Positions 51,929 through 62,889 of a stretch of DNA of 64,000 bases are shown piece by piece. The stretch is taken from positions 1 to 64,000 of the forward strand of contig NZ_JACBXQ010000002.1 in NCBI RefSeq assembly GCF_015863205.1, read 5' to 3'. Each line of letters begins with the position of its first letter. The first letter of the stretch is position 1. The position numbers and the translations under genes were made by a program. The stretch is from Facklamia lactis. GTDB lineage: Bacteria > Bacillota > Bacilli > Lactobacillales > Aerococcaceae. A model generated the notes under the pieces. The model made no database searches and had not been told where the DNA came from. It worked only from the letters and a program-made list of their open reading frames with translations.

Positions 51929-51968
51929 CGAACGTTTGTTTGTCATCTCTTTCTCTTTTTGGTATAAT
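51929..51968 (+). promoter_or_regulatory. lexA promoter with LexA box
   Basis: CGAAC-GTTT-GTTTG at 51929-51942 fits the Gram-positive LexA operator with one change and overlaps TTGTCA (-35, 51940-51945). A 17-base spacer leads to TATAAT at 51963-51968. LexA should repress its own gene and may repress the divergent DUF896 gene too. Confidence 0.8.
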
Positions 51969-51998
51969 TAAAATAACATAAAGAAAGAGTGGGTGTAA

Positions 51999-52613
51999 AT
52001 GACTAAAATAACAACAAAACAACTAAATGTCTTAGAAAGTATTTATCAACTCCTACAAGAAAACGGCTACCCACCGACCGTAAGGGAAATCGGTTCAAGA
52101 GCCGGTTTGTCTTCTCCTTCAACCGTTCACGGTCACTTAGACCGACTAGAAGAAAGAGGCTTTATTGATCGAGATCCAAGTAAAACTCGTACCATTGAAA
52201 TCTCCCATCTTGGTCTTAAGATGCTTGGGATCAAACCAGATAAAGTTCCACTTTTAGGTTATGTTGCCGCTGGTGCGCCAATTCTAGCAGAAGAAGAAGC
52301 GATGGATTATTACCCAAAACCGATTGATCTACAATATGATCCCAGTGAATTATTTATGCTCATTATCAAAGGCGAAAGTATGATTAACGTCGGAATCATG
52401 GACGGTGATATGATTACGGTTCGCAAACAATCCTCTGCTAACAATGGTGATATTGTCGTTGCTCTAACTGATGAGAATGAAGCAACCTGTAAGACATTTT
52501 ATCGCAAAAGCAACCATATTATCCTTCGACCCGAAAATGACAATATGGAAGATATTATCCTCTCAAATGTTAGTATTTTAGGCAAAGTTGTTAGCTTAAC
52601 TCGGTATTTCTAA
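51999..52613 (+). CDS. lexA: SOS repressor LexA
   Basis: 204 residues. N-terminal winged helix: YPPTVREIGSRAGLSSPSTV then HGHLDRLEERGFIDRD. The RecA-stimulated cleavage site is Ala91-Gly92 in YVAAGAP. The serine-lysine pair of the peptidase is Ser127 (IKGESMINVGIMDGD) and Lys165 (NEATCKTFYRK). It represses DNA-damage genes until RecA filaments trigger self-cleavage. A LexA box lies in its own promoter and in that of dinB. It ends in a strong terminator shared with convergent apt. Confidence 0.96.
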   Translation: MTKITTKQLNVLESIYQLLQENGYPPTVREIGSRAGLSSPSTVHGHLDRLEERGFIDRDPSKTRTIEISHLGLKMLGIKPDKVPLLGYVAAGAPILAEEEAMDYYPKPIDLQYDPSELFMLIIKGESMINVGIMDGDMITVRKQSSANNGDIVVALTDENEATCKTFYRKSNHIILRPENDNMEDIILSNVSILGKVVSLTRYF

Positions 52614-52620
52614 CTATATT

Positions 52621-52650
52621 AAGCCACTAGACACAGCTAGTGGCTTTTTC
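52621..52650. terminator. Bidirectional terminator, lexA / apt
   Basis: AAGCCACTAG / CTAGTGGCTT, a perfect ten-base stem with a six-base loop, followed by TTTCTTAA on the plus strand. It lies between the convergent stops. Confidence 0.82.
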
Positions 52651-53163
52651 TTAATAATGCATTAAAGTAAAATAATCGTGGCCTTGTAATTTTTCACGAC
52701 CATTTAAATCATCTAATTCAATTAAAAAGGCACACCCGACAACGATACCGCCTAATTCTTCTACTAATTTAATTGAGGCCCCAATTGTTCCCCCAGTCGC
52801 TAATAGATCATCCGCTAATAGCACTCTTTGCCCTGGTTGAATCGCATCTTTGTGAAGTTGAAGAACATTTTTCCCATATTCTAAAGAATAATCAGTTTCC
52901 ACTGTCTCACGTGGAAGCTTTCCCTTCTTACGAACAGGAGCAAATCCTACTCCTAATGCATAAGCAACTGGGCATCCAATAATAAAACCACGGGCTTCAG
53001 GTCCCACCACCATGTCTACTTTTAATGCTTCTGCATAATCCACAATTTCCTGAGTAGCAGCTCGAAATGCTTCGCCATTTCCCATCAGAGGTGTAATATC
53101 TCGAAAGATTATTCCTTCCTCAGGGTAATTATCCACACGTGCAATAAATTTTTCGTAGTCCAT
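52651..53163 (-). CDS. apt: Adenine phosphoribosyltransferase
   Basis: 170 residues from ATG at 53163 ([20 protein letters not shown]), after GAGGAG; its A is the last base of the recJ stop. Apt salvages adenine to AMP using PRPP. Marks: [74 protein letters not shown] with the PRPP loop [12 protein letters not shown]. It follows recJ with a one-base overlap, the same order as in many Firmicutes. Confidence 0.96.
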   Translation of the reverse strand: MDYEKFIARVDNYPEEGIIFRDITPLMGNGEAFRAATQEIVDYAEALKVDMVVGPEARGFIIGCPVAYALGVGFAPVRKKGKLPRETVETDYSLEYGKNVLQLHKDAIQPGQRVLLADDLLATGGTIGASIKLVEELGGIVVGCAFLIELDDLNGREKLQGHDYFTLMHY

Positions 53164-55490
53164 TATATTATCTCCTCGTCTATCCACTGTTGAATGACAT
53201 CAATGGTTTCATAATTCAAGAGAGCCTCAGCTTTCATAGCTGACTGATACTTTTGCATAGCAGGTAAGCTAAGTAAATCGATCTTCTCTTGACGATGTTC
53301 TTGCATAGTCACAAGACCATTTTCTATATTAACAAAATTTGCTTCAAAAAACACTACAATCATCGTTTTAATTTTAACTAATGGGATTTGGAGTTCTTTA
53401 GCTACTTGTCCTAACTGTTCTAACTTAAATTCTTTATTAATTTGTAAAAATCGATACAAATCAGCAAAATTCTTACGAGTCGGGGTGCCAGATAAATATT
53501 TGGATTCTGACACATAAGAACCCAAATATATTTTTTTCCATTCAACTTTCTGATAAATTATTTTTAACTGAGTCAAATCTTGAGGAGGTTCCATGATGAC
53601 TAAATTAGCCAACCCGTCTAACTCTGATTCTAATTGATCAAAATAAGTAATCACCTTACTACTATTGTGAATCTTATCGGCAAAAAGATCACAGTATTTT
53701 TTTGAATCAAATACAAATAAACTAGATGGCAATTGATATAAATCTGGCGGAACAACACTCGCTCGACAATCTACCCACAGTGGCCCATTCGAGCCAAAAT
53801 CTTTCACGATGAGCTGAGCATTTTGCTTATTTCGCCACTCATTAATGCTCAAATCCCCCACCAAAGATATTCTGCTACCCACTTTGACTTCATTTAAGAC
53901 CTTTGCCATCGAAAAAGCAATTCCTGTCAAATTCTTATCTTCTTCAAACGTTTTGATTTCCATTTTAACATGTTGTTTATCATTTCCCATTAAGCGCTTC
54001 TCTTTAATCAACACATCATAAAAAGCAACTATTGGTTTAGGATTATCAATTCCAAAGGGACCTAATAAATTAATTTCTTCAATTAATTGAATCGAAACTT
54101 CATCAGCTTGCATTTCTAAATCAATTTGCAATGGGATAGGTTGGAGAATTACATCACGCTTTGCTTCAGCATCATCTGCCATTGCCTTTAAAAATGAATC
54201 CCAATTCTTTTCCTCAACGGTTAAACCTGCAGCTTGACTATGTCCCCCAAAATTCATTAACCATTCTCGATGTTCCGATAACCAATTAAAAAGATTGATA
54301 TGCTCAATTGAACGCCCCGAACCTTTATATATTTTTCGTTCATCATCATAGTGGAATAAAAGCACCGGACACTGGTATTTTTCAGTCAGGCGACTTGCCA
54401 CAATTCCCAAAACCCCAGGATGCCATTCCGCCTCTCCTGCAATAATCACCAGAGGCACTTCCTCTAAACTCTCCACTTTATGTATAATTGAATGTGTAAT
54501 CTCTTTAACAAGCTCTTGTCTTTTCGTATTTTGATGATTGAGATAAACTAATAATTCTTGTGCTCTCATATCTTCAAAAGTACTAAGAAATTCTAAAGCA
54601 GGAGTAGGATCTCCTAAACGTCCTACCGCATTTAATCGTGGTCCAATAATAAAACCGATTGTTTCTACATTTATCTTATCATTCTTCTCTAACGAATCTT
54701 TCAACAACAGCTGTAGCCCCACTCGCTGAGTCTCTTTCATTAGAGTCAAACCACTAAGTACGATTGTGCGATTTTCATCCGTTAAAGAAACCATATCTGC
54801 AACTGTTCCAATTGCTGCTAATTCAATTGCCTCAGTAGGAATTTCTTCTAACAAAGCTGTGGCCACTTTTAATGCAACACCTGCACCAGAAAGTTCCCCA
54901 AAAGGGTAATTCCCTTTTGGATGTCGAGGATGAATAATTGAAAAAGCATTCGGAAGTGATTCTTGTATCTCGTGGTGATCCGTGACAATCACATCCACAC
55001 CAGATTGCATGGCATAATCAATCGCTTGGTGACCTGCAACACCATTATCAACTGTGATTATTAGATGAATCCCGGCATCCACAAATTCTTGATATCTTTT
55101 TATATTTGGTCCATAGCCATCAATAAAACGATTCGGCAAATAAACCTGAACCTTTCCTCCTATTGCCTCTATCGCTTCTTGTAAAATTAACGTAGAAGTA
55201 ATACCATCTGCATCATAATCACCATAAATTAATATGTTTTCTTCTTGACTAACAGCCTTTTGAATTCGCTCAATGGTCAAATCCATTTGATATAATGCGA
55301 ATGGATCATGAAATATTGTTGGTTGTTGATTAATCGCTTCCTCTATTAATTCGGGACTAGTAAGTCCACGATTCCAACATAAACGTAAAAAAGCGGGAGA
55401 AAATTTTAATCCCGCTTTCTGAATTTTTGTCTTAAAATCATTATCATACTCATTATTTTGAGCTATCCATTGATATTTAAATGAATTCAC
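53163..55490 (-). CDS. recJ: Single-stranded-DNA-specific exonuclease RecJ
   Basis: 775 residues. RecJ degrades single-stranded DNA 5' to 3' in repair and recombination. The DHH motifs are [50 protein letters not shown], then [20 protein letters not shown]. The DHHA1 domain has ILLGS-like HEWRLG region [20 protein letters not shown] and [16 protein letters not shown]. An OB-fold domain and a long C-terminal extension, typical of Firmicute RecJ, follow. The start ATG at 55490 and length fit. It precedes apt with overlap. Confidence 0.95.
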   Translation of the reverse strand: MNSFKYQWIAQNNEYDNDFKTKIQKAGLKFSPAFLRLCWNRGLTSPELIEEAINQQPTIFHDPFALYQMDLTIERIQKAVSQEENILIYGDYDADGITSTLILQEAIEAIGGKVQVYLPNRFIDGYGPNIKRYQEFVDAGIHLIITVDNGVAGHQAIDYAMQSGVDVIVTDHHEIQESLPNAFSIIHPRHPKGNYPFGELSGAGVALKVATALLEEIPTEAIELAAIGTVADMVSLTDENRTIVLSGLTLMKETQRVGLQLLLKDSLEKNDKINVETIGFIIGPRLNAVGRLGDPTPALEFLSTFEDMRAQELLVYLNHQNTKRQELVKEITHSIIHKVESLEEVPLVIIAGEAEWHPGVLGIVASRLTEKYQCPVLLFHYDDERKIYKGSGRSIEHINLFNWLSEHREWLMNFGGHSQAAGLTVEEKNWDSFLKAMADDAEAKRDVILQPIPLQIDLEMQADEVSIQLIEEINLLGPFGIDNPKPIVAFYDVLIKEKRLMGNDKQHVKMEIKTFEEDKNLTGIAFSMAKVLNEVKVGSRISLVGDLSINEWRNKQNAQLIVKDFGSNGPLWVDCRASVVPPDLYQLPSSLFVFDSKKYCDLFADKIHNSSKVITYFDQLESELDGLANLVIMEPPQDLTQLKIIYQKVEWKKIYLGSYVSESKYLSGTPTRKNFADLYRFLQINKEFKLEQLGQVAKELQIPLVKIKTMIVVFFEANFVNIENGLVTMQEHRQEKIDLLSLPAMQKYQSAMKAEALLNYETIDVIQQWIDEEII

Positions 55491-55551
55491 TTAATCACCT
55501 ACATCATATTTATATTATGATTAATAACTTTTAAAATGGTTTAATTTTAAG

Positions 55552-56478
55552 CTAATAATGAATATCAAATTCGTCAAAATCATCCACTACATAGCTAGCA
55601 GGAAAAACTTGTCTTGCTTCTTCTTGAAGTTGGTAAACGGCTTTCCCTATATATCGAGCAGAAATATGATTCATTAGCAACTGTTCTACTTGAGCTTCTT
55701 TAGCAACTGTTGCAGCTTGGACAGATGTCGAATGAAAATATGCTCTAGCCATCTTTGCCTCACTCGCTTCATGCGTCGATTCATGAACCAATAAATTGGC
55801 TCTTTGAGCCAGTGAAATACTTGTTTTAGTGTAACGTGTATCCCCTAAAATTGTTACAATCCGACCGGGACGTGGCTCAGCAATAAAATCTTTGCCTTCC
55901 AGTATCCTCCCATCTTCTAGCCTTACACACTCTCCCCTTTTTAATTGGCCATAAATTGGCCCATTAGGGATGCGATATTCTTTTAATTTATCCACTAATA
56001 ACTCGCCAGGGGCATCCGGTTCCTGAATACGATAACCATACGACAAAATCCCATGCTCCAAAGGCATATAGGTTACTGTCCAATGATTAGAAAAATTAAT
56101 TTCGCCACCTTCGGCCTTCAGTTCAAAAATCGATAAAGGATAGAGCAAATTACTTTTAGAAATGGATAAAGTCGATTGAAGAAATTGCTTAATTCCAACT
56201 GGTCCATAAATCTCTAAAGGACCTTCACCACCTTGAAAAGATCTTGAACTCAAAAACCCCGGTAAACCATAGATATGGTCACCATGCAAATGGGTTATAA
56301 AAATTTTACTGATTTTCCGCGGTTTAAGAGTCGTTTTTAGAATCTGGTGTTGAGTCCCTTCTCCACAATCAAAAAGCCATATTTCATTTAATTCATCTAA
56401 TAATTTTAAAGCTAAAGATGATACATTACGTTGTTTCGCAGGGACACCTGCTCCTGTTCCTAGAAATTGTATTTTCAT
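55552..56478 (-). CDS. rnz: Ribonuclease Z
   Basis: 308 residues from ATG at 56478 (MKIQFLGTGAGVPAKQRN), eight bases after AGGAAGG; an upstream start at 56556 would overlap the previous gene's coding end. It trims tRNA 3' ends. The metal site is ITHLHGDHIYGLPG (His63, His65, Asp67, His68), with FDCGEGTQHQ, ILGDTRYTKTSISLA and LVHESTHEASEAKMARAYFH later. Length matches the short bacterial form. It ends well before recJ, a separate step in the cluster. Confidence 0.95.
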   Translation of the reverse strand: MKIQFLGTGAGVPAKQRNVSSLALKLLDELNEIWLFDCGEGTQHQILKTTLKPRKISKIFITHLHGDHIYGLPGFLSSRSFQGGEGPLEIYGPVGIKQFLQSTLSISKSNLLYPLSIFELKAEGGEINFSNHWTVTYMPLEHGILSYGYRIQEPDAPGELLVDKLKEYRIPNGPIYGQLKRGECVRLEDGRILEGKDFIAEPRPGRIVTILGDTRYTKTSISLAQRANLLVHESTHEASEAKMARAYFHSTSVQAATVAKEAQVEQLLMNHISARYIGKAVYQLQEEARQVFPASYVVDDFDEFDIHY

Positions 56479-56497
56479 ATATAAAACCTTCCTAATA

Positions 56498-58339
56498 CTA
56501 GCGCTGACGATAAATTTCCTTAGCAAGAAACTTAGCCAACTCTTGCGCTCCTTCATCGTTCAAATGGATACCGTCGCTAGCAAACCACTCTGAATGATCA
56601 CGTGCATAATTGGCCCAATCAATAATTTTGACATTACCATATCTTTGAGCCGCGCTTAATAATTGCCTATTAGCATCATCCGTCCACGGACGCTCAGCTA
56701 AGACATTCACAAAAAACTGATCTCGATCTGTACCAACCGCTTCGATATAATCATCAATCTGACCGGTCGTAAAAGTACCATTCGACCCTAACATTGTGAT
56801 GACAGTCGGTTTTAATTGACCATTTTGAGCTAAACTATATACCACATCATAAGAATTATATAGTTGGCGACCAACTTCCGGATCAACAATACTCTTAGGA
56901 AAAACATCTTTTAACCGCTCTGTCGCTGCCGCTAAAGTTGAGTCCCCAATAAAAGTGACCTCAAGTCCATTCGCATATAATAATACTTCTTGATCTAGAC
57001 CTTCAATATTATTAACAACTTTTTCTGTTTCTCCCTGCTGAGTTTTATCAGCTATCTCTAAATTATTTTTAATAATGGTTTCAATTTCGTTACTTGCTTG
57101 ATTCCCTTTGTTTTGTGAGGATAACACCATTCCAATCGTCCCCATAATTAGCGTAAACACATAAAAACCTGTTAAAAATTTGACCCCAAAGAGCGTATGC
57201 GGATTTTTCCTTAAATAATCTAGCTGGTAGCGTGTTTTTTTCCAATTAAAATCTTGTCCTAAAGGTAAACTGATACTACGTTTTTCAAAAATTTGATACG
57301 TACCTTCAGCTAATATTGCAATGAGAATAATTTGTAAGCCATAGTTTAGCCAAGGTTTATTATTTAGGAATGTTAAGTCTTGAGGAACTAACAAATAGAC
57401 TGGATAATACCATAAATAATAAGAAAAAGAACGCTGACCAATAAAAGTAAAGAGCTTAAAAGAAAATATTTTATTCCAAATACTTGAAGGGTGTATAGCA
57501 GATACTACTAATAGAGATGATACAATCGTAAATAAAGTTAAACCGAAACGATAGGCAAACGGCTTCGTTCCAAACATAAATTTAACCATCAGAAAAGCCA
57601 AAATGAGCCCAATCAGCCCCACAATATTGAGGATGAGGGTTACTTTTTTGGGTATAGGTTTAGGATTTAATCGAACTGGCAGAGTCAGCCCTAACGCTCC
57701 TCCAAAGGTAAAGGCAGACATACGAGTTAACAGCCCATAATAAATGCCTGTTGGATCCTGACCTACTTTATACAAGTATCCCATTAAGACAGCCGAAATC
57801 AACGAAATAATTAAGAGCATATTGACTGTTACTTGGGGCTTCTTATGCCACGAATATAAAATAAGGATCATAATAGGAGTCAAAATAACCAACTGTCCAT
57901 ATAAAGAAACATACCATAAATGAGTAAAAGGACTAGGGTTCGCAGCCTGAACAAAATACGATTGCTCGTTAAAAATTTGATAATAATTATTAACGAATAA
58001 CAAAGCAGATATCCCCATATTTCTAATATTTGCCAGATAATCTCTGGCAAATATTAAAATATAAGTGACTGTTAAAGCAACCATTGCCAATGTTGGGAAA
58101 AATAATCGTTCAAATCGCTTAAGTAAAAAAGTCCCATAATGAGGGGGCCTACCTGCTTTATCCGCTACATAAAAATGGCGAAAATTAAAAAATCCCGCAA
58201 TAAATAAAAAGGTATTAACTGCCAAAAAACCACCTGGCACAATATGTTCTATAAAATAGTAAGCAATAATTGTAAGAATGGCTATCCCTTTTAAACCATC
58301 AAAAATCGGAATCCTTCCTGTGTTAATATTTTTTTTCAT
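56498..58339 (-). CDS. OatA-like membrane O-acyltransferase with SGNH domain
   Basis: 613 residues from ATG at 58339 after AGGTGG; GTG at 58348 would overlap that site. The N-terminal acyltransferase-3 domain has about ten membrane helices (residues 1-400). The C-terminal extracellular SGNH domain has GDSTLAAATERL near 464 and FASDGIHLNDEGAQEL near 589, so its Ser, Asp and His are intact. OatA-type proteins acetylate muramic acid and confer lysozyme resistance. In the acyltransferase-3 core the usual LRxIAxLxVxxYH block reads LKGIAILTIIAYYFIEHI: Arg is Lys and the catalytic-position His is Tyr. Transfer activity is therefore uncertain. Confidence 0.83.
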   Translation of the reverse strand: MKKNINTGRIPIFDGLKGIAILTIIAYYFIEHIVPGGFLAVNTFLFIAGFFNFRHFYVADKAGRPPHYGTFLLKRFERLFFPTLAMVALTVTYILIFARDYLANIRNMGISALLFVNNYYQIFNEQSYFVQAANPSPFTHLWYVSLYGQLVILTPIMILILYSWHKKPQVTVNMLLIISLISAVLMGYLYKVGQDPTGIYYGLLTRMSAFTFGGALGLTLPVRLNPKPIPKKVTLILNIVGLIGLILAFLMVKFMFGTKPFAYRFGLTLFTIVSSLLVVSAIHPSSIWNKIFSFKLFTFIGQRSFSYYLWYYPVYLLVPQDLTFLNNKPWLNYGLQIILIAILAEGTYQIFEKRSISLPLGQDFNWKKTRYQLDYLRKNPHTLFGVKFLTGFYVFTLIMGTIGMVLSSQNKGNQASNEIETIIKNNLEIADKTQQGETEKVVNNIEGLDQEVLLYANGLEVTFIGDSTLAAATERLKDVFPKSIVDPEVGRQLYNSYDVVYSLAQNGQLKPTVITMLGSNGTFTTGQIDDYIEAVGTDRDQFFVNVLAERPWTDDANRQLLSAAQRYGNVKIIDWANYARDHSEWFASDGIHLNDEGAQELAKFLAKEIYRQR

Positions 58340-58348
58340 ATAAACCAC

Positions 58349-59650
58349 CTAATCAACAAATTCAAATTGAAAATCAGATAATAATACTATATCTCCATCA
58401 ACAGCTCCAGCCTCTCTCAAAGCTGCATCAATTCCCATGCTTCGCATTTGCCTTGCAAAACGTTGTAAACTTTCATCATGAGCAGTATTAGTCATCGCAT
58501 ATAACTTTTCGATTTTCTCTCCACGAATTTCCCACAGCCCTTCATCAACTGCTACTATTTCGAAAGAGTCATCTTCTTCTATCACATAATCAACATGTTC
58601 ATTTTCTTCTTCTAACGGAATAAAGTCAGCTGTTTGAAGCAATTGATAAGTCGCACGCATTAACTCTTGAACCCCAGCGTGTTGCCAAGCTGATATAGGA
58701 TAAATTTCTGGTGTCTTCATCTCTAACTCTTGATAATATTGTTCAAGTTGTTTTTTAAAATTTGATAAATTTTCTTTTGCATCTGGTATATCCATTTTAT
58801 TGGCCACCACGATCATTGGACGCAATAAAAGTTTTTCATTATAGACTTTTAACTCATTCATAATTGAAATAAAGTCTTCAAATGGTTCTCGCCCGTGAAC
58901 ACCGGCCATATCCACAATATGCAATAATCCTTTAGTCCGTTCGATATGACGTAAAAAATGAATTCCCAAACCTATTCCACTAGACGCTCCTTCAATGAGG
59001 CCAGGCATATCTGCTACAACAAATTCTTGGTCAGGTGCTAAATGAACTACACCAAGATTAGGTACCAAAGTTGTGAATTGATAATCAGCAATTTTGGGCT
59101 CAGCATTTGAAATCACAGATAATAACGTTGATTTTCCCACACTAGGATAACCAACTAATCCGATATCCGCAAGAACCTTTAATTCTAATTGTAAATCAAG
59201 TTCTTCACCAGGTTCACCATTTTCGGCAATAGAAGGCGCAGGGTTTTTATGCGTTGCAAATTTAATATTCCCACGCCCCCCTCTACCCCCTTTAGCTACA
59301 ATTGCTTCTTGACCATGATCTACTAAATCTACAATCAAACGTCCAGTCTCTGCTTCTTTAACAATCGTTCCTGGGGGAACCTTAACGATCAGGTCCTTAG
59401 CATCAGCACCATACTTGCTCTTGCTCATTCCATTCTCACCATTATTCGCCTTAAAATGACGATTATAACGAAAATCCATTAAAGTTCTTAAACCTTCATC
59501 AACTTTGAAGATGACATCTCCACCACGTCCTCCATCTCCACCAGCTGGACCACCATCAGGCACATATTTTTCTCTACGAAAAGCAACCATACCATCGCCT
59601 CCTTTACCTGCGATAGCGGTTACCCTTGCTCGATCTAAAAAGGTAGACAT
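58349..59650 (-). CDS. obg: Obg family GTPase
   Basis: 433 residues. Glycine-rich Obg fold: [20 protein letters not shown] and [17 protein letters not shown]. The GTPase domain has [52 protein letters not shown] and [13 protein letters not shown]. The C-terminal OCT domain ends [20 protein letters not shown] onward. Obg works in late 50S assembly and the stringent/stress network. It precedes the OatA-like gene, whose start is ten bases after the obg stop. Start ATG at 59650 after GGAGC. Confidence 0.96.
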   Translation of the reverse strand: MSTFLDRARVTAIAGKGGDGMVAFRREKYVPDGGPAGGDGGRGGDVIFKVDEGLRTLMDFRYNRHFKANNGENGMSKSKYGADAKDLIVKVPPGTIVKEAETGRLIVDLVDHGQEAIVAKGGRGGRGNIKFATHKNPAPSIAENGEPGEELDLQLELKVLADIGLVGYPSVGKSTLLSVISNAEPKIADYQFTTLVPNLGVVHLAPDQEFVVADMPGLIEGASSGIGLGIHFLRHIERTKGLLHIVDMAGVHGREPFEDFISIMNELKVYNEKLLLRPMIVVANKMDIPDAKENLSNFKKQLEQYYQELEMKTPEIYPISAWQHAGVQELMRATYQLLQTADFIPLEEENEHVDYVIEEDDSFEIVAVDEGLWEIRGEKIEKLYAMTNTAHDESLQRFARQMRSMGIDAALREAGAVDGDIVLLSDFQFEFVD

Positions 59651-59672
59651 TATTTTGCTCCTTTATTTCATT

Positions 59673-61724
59673 TTATTTGCTGACGATCATTCTCGGATCA
59701 AAAAGATCTAATATTAATTGTGTTAATTGAAACATTAATTGATATCGGTTAAAACAAATTGTTTCATCATCAGCATTTATCATATGTTCTTCAAAATATT
59801 TAGCAATTATCGGGCTCACTTCTTGATAAGAATTAATTCTCTCAGAAATTTCTCCTTCATGGTGCATTCCTAAAACTCTATTAATTAGATCTTTTTCGAG
59901 CTCTGTTTGAGCAAGGTCTACTTTTAATTCAACTTCTTCAGTAATTTTTTCACCCAAATTGACGACTCTTGAAAGATTCTCTATTAATAAACGAAATTGT
60001 CCTTTATCTTGGTGACGTAATTCCTGCAGCTTAATAGCTGTTTCAATCATTCGCAAAGGTTTTAACATTTTTTGACTAAGTGCTGACTGAATAATATCAT
60101 AATCAATATTTCTATTCTCTAAATATACCTGAATCCTTGCTTTAACAAAATTTACAAGCGCTTGTAGCGTCTCGCTAGAAATCTTTTGAGCATTATAATT
60201 TACTTTTGTTAGGATCTCTTCTAAATTTAATTGCCAGTTTTGATCCGCAATAATTTCAACCAAGCCCATAGCTTGTCTTCTGAGTGCAAAGGGATCATTA
60301 GAACCTGTTGGGATTAGACCGACGGTAAAATATGCCATAAGTGTATCTAACTTATCAGCAAGTGCCAGTAAGGCGCTACTTGTCTCAATAGGTAAATCGC
60401 CTCCTGAGTTATGAGGTAAATACTGCTGACTAATTGCCTGCACTACCGCTTCTGGTTCACCGTAATGTTTGGCATATATCCCCCCCATCACCCCTTGCAA
60501 TTCACTAAATTCATCTACCGCTAACGTTACTAAATCAAACTTGTATAGTTGACTTGCTCTTTCACTGATAGCCAGCTCTTTATCGGCAAGCTTTAATTGG
60601 GCCCCAATTTCTTTCACCAATTGACCTACTCTAATCTGTTTATCTGCTAAAGTTCCAAGCTTAAAATGCTCATTTAATGTTTCTAAGCGCAACAAATAAT
60701 CGTCTAACGAATTTTTCAAATCTTCTTCATAGAAAAATTTAGCATCTGATAGTCGAGCTTTTAGCACTTTTTGATTGCCACGAATCACATTTTCTATCCT
60801 ATCATTATTTCCATTGCGAACAGAAATAAAAATAGGTAATAAATCGCTATTTTCTTTATCAATCGCATAAAAATAACGTTGATGGTCTCTCATGGCCGTA
60901 ATTAGCATTTCATGAGGAACTTGTAAATATTCTTCCTCAAATTCGCCATAAAAAGCTGTTGGCCATTCAACCATAGCGGTAACTTCTTCAAGCAATTCCT
61001 CATTCTCAGGAATTATCCATGAGTTTTGTTGAGCAATTGCTGCGATTTGTTCTGCAATTATTTTCTTTCTTTGCTCAAAATTCGTAATAACAAATTCTTG
61101 TTCAAGCTGCGACTCATAATGACTGGCTGAGGTTATTTCAATAAATTTGCCACTTCCTAAAAAACGATGTCCACGAGACAGATTACTTGCACCGATTCCT
61201 GCAAAATTCAAATCAATTATTTGCGAATCTAATAGAGAAACAATCCAGTGAATGGGGCGAATATATTCAATTTCAAGATCAGACCATCGCATACTAACAG
61301 GGAAATTCAAACTGCCCAGTACTTTCCCTAATCCAGATAGCACTTCTGATACATCTAATTGTTCTGCTATCTTATTCACAAAAATATAGTCCGTATTTTT
61401 CACTGTTTTAACAAAGATGTCCTCTTCTTTAGCTCCTTGCCCCCGCAAAAAACCAAGTGCAGCCTTAGTTAATTTTCCTTCTTCATCACGAGCTACCTTT
61501 AAAGAAGGGCCTCTAACTTCTTCTTCTTTAGAAGTTTGTTTCTCAGCCAAATCAGACACTCTAACAGCCAAACGACGAGGTGTTGCAAAACTTTCAACTC
61601 GCCCATATGTAATTCTCTCATCTTTTAAATAGTTTTCAACTTTTTCTTGTAATTGATTACGTAAACTTAGTAAAAATCTTGCTGGAATCTCTTCCATTCC
61701 TATTTCTAATAAATATTGCACCAT
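59673..61724 (-). CDS. glyS: Glycyl-tRNA synthetase beta subunit
   Basis: 683 residues, the usual length. Paired with GlyQ as an alpha2-beta2 enzyme of bacterial type. Marks: YLLEIGMEEIPARFLLSLRN, FATPRRLAVRVSDLAEKQ, EVRGPSLKVARDEEGKLTKA, MRWSDLEIEYIRPIHWIVSL, YLQVPHEMLITAMRDHQRYF and GSNDPFALRRQAMGLVEIIA. The C-terminal region binds tRNA. It begins 11 bases after glyQ and shares the T-box-controlled transcript. Confidence 0.95.
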   Translation of the reverse strand: MVQYLLEIGMEEIPARFLLSLRNQLQEKVENYLKDERITYGRVESFATPRRLAVRVSDLAEKQTSKEEEVRGPSLKVARDEEGKLTKAALGFLRGQGAKEEDIFVKTVKNTDYIFVNKIAEQLDVSEVLSGLGKVLGSLNFPVSMRWSDLEIEYIRPIHWIVSLLDSQIIDLNFAGIGASNLSRGHRFLGSGKFIEITSASHYESQLEQEFVITNFEQRKKIIAEQIAAIAQQNSWIIPENEELLEEVTAMVEWPTAFYGEFEEEYLQVPHEMLITAMRDHQRYFYAIDKENSDLLPIFISVRNGNNDRIENVIRGNQKVLKARLSDAKFFYEEDLKNSLDDYLLRLETLNEHFKLGTLADKQIRVGQLVKEIGAQLKLADKELAISERASQLYKFDLVTLAVDEFSELQGVMGGIYAKHYGEPEAVVQAISQQYLPHNSGGDLPIETSSALLALADKLDTLMAYFTVGLIPTGSNDPFALRRQAMGLVEIIADQNWQLNLEEILTKVNYNAQKISSETLQALVNFVKARIQVYLENRNIDYDIIQSALSQKMLKPLRMIETAIKLQELRHQDKGQFRLLIENLSRVVNLGEKITEEVELKVDLAQTELEKDLINRVLGMHHEGEISERINSYQEVSPIIAKYFEEHMINADDETICFNRYQLMFQLTQLILDLFDPRMIVSK

Positions 61725-61735
61725 CTTTTTACCTC

Positions 61736-62623
61736 CTAAGCGTCTTTCTTATATAGCATAGGGAAACCTAACGATTCTCTTTCTTCTACAAAAGTTTTGG
61801 CCACGCTTCTCGCCAATTTTCGAATCCGGCCTAAATAAGCTGGACGATCTGATGGAGAAATCAAACCACGAGCATCTAATAAATTAAAAGTATGGCTGGT
61901 TTTCAAAATATAGTCATATGCAGGATGAACCAAGCGTTCTTCTAGTAAACGCTGTGCTTCTTCTTCATAAGCTAAGAATTGCTCATGTAACAGTTTACCA
62001 TTTGCTATTTCAAATGAATATTTGGAATGCTCAAATTCTGGTTGCTTAAAAATATCACCATACTTTACCCCTTTTGTCCATAGTAAATCATAGACATTGT
62101 CAACATCAAGAATGTACATGGCAATCCTTTCTAACCCATATGTCAATTCTGACGTTACTAAATCCACTTTCATTCCCCCTACTTGTTGGAAATAAGTAAA
62201 TTGAGTCACTTCCATTCCATCAATCCAAACTTCCCAACCTAAACCTGCGCAACCTAAAGAAGGATTTTCCCAATTATCTTCTACAAAACGAATATCATGT
62301 GCTAAAGGATCAATTCCTAATGCCAATAAAGAATCCAAATAATATTCTTGTATTTCTAAAGGTGAAGGCTTCATCACCACTTGAAATTGATGATGTTGGT
62401 ATAATCGATTAGGATTTTCTCCATAACGACCATCGGCAGGTCTTCTAGAAGGTTCAACGTAAGCAGCATTCCAATATTCAGGTCCATTTGCTCTCAAAAA
62501 AGTATAAGGGCTCATTGTTCCTGCACCTTTCTCGGTGTCATAAGATTGAAGAATTAAACACCCTTTCTCAGCCCAAAAATTCTGTAACGTTAATATCATA
62601 TCCTGCAATGATTCAATTGCCAT
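61736..62623 (-). CDS. glyQ: Glycyl-tRNA synthetase alpha subunit
   Basis: 295 residues. Class II catalytic core: [80 protein letters not shown], and [20 protein letters not shown]. It charges tRNA-Gly together with GlyS. The ATG at 62623 follows GTGAGG. A glycyl T-box leader lies upstream, so expression should rise when uncharged tRNA-Gly builds up. Confidence 0.97.
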   Translation of the reverse strand: MAIESLQDMILTLQNFWAEKGCLILQSYDTEKGAGTMSPYTFLRANGPEYWNAAYVEPSRRPADGRYGENPNRLYQHHQFQVVMKPSPLEIQEYYLDSLLALGIDPLAHDIRFVEDNWENPSLGCAGLGWEVWIDGMEVTQFTYFQQVGGMKVDLVTSELTYGLERIAMYILDVDNVYDLLWTKGVKYGDIFKQPEFEHSKYSFEIANGKLLHEQFLAYEEEAQRLLEERLVHPAYDYILKTSHTFNLLDARGLISPSDRPAYLGRIRKLARSVAKTFVEERESLGFPMLYKKDA

Positions 62624-62629
62624 ATTATG

Positions 62630-62834
62630 ACCTCACTTTCTTATTTAAAGATAAAAAATACCCCTATGACAACAATTGTCATAGGGACGAAATATCTTTC
62701 GCGGTTCCACCCTAATTCTAGTCATGGACTAGCTCTCATTTTTCAAGTTTTCCCACAAAGACTGCCTTTCGATTCGCTCTAGCTTGCACTATCCTAGAGT
62801 CGCTATACTATCTTAATTCTCATGCCTTTGATTG
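62630..62834 (-). ncRNA. T-box riboswitch leader of glyQS
   Basis: The minus-strand leader contains the T-box core AGGGTGGAACCGCG (plus-strand 62700-62713), which pairs with the uncharged tRNA acceptor end. A GGC in the stem I loop (62764-62766) fits a glycine specifier, in GAAAGGCAGT. The terminator at 62652-62686 (CCCTATGACAA with its complement and TTTTTTATC on the minus strand) would form when tRNA is charged. The glyQ start is 30 bases further. Confidence 0.9.
62652..62686 (-). terminator. T-box regulated terminator before glyQ
   Basis: Minus strand: CCCTATGACAA-TTG-TTGTCATAGGG (11-base perfect stem) followed by GTATTTTTTATC. Together with the T-box core upstream it is the regulated attenuator. 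Confidence 0.85.
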
Positions 62835-62839
62835 AACAA

Positions 62840-62868
62840 ATTGTACTAATTTTTAAGAAAAATGTCAA
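62840..62868 (-). promoter_or_regulatory. Promoter of glyQS
   Basis: Minus strand: TTGACA at 62863-62868, 17 bases, TACAAT at 62840-62845. A near-consensus promoter feeding the T-box leader. Confidence 0.8.
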
Positions 62869-62889
62869 TCCTAGTTCAAGGCAATTTGA

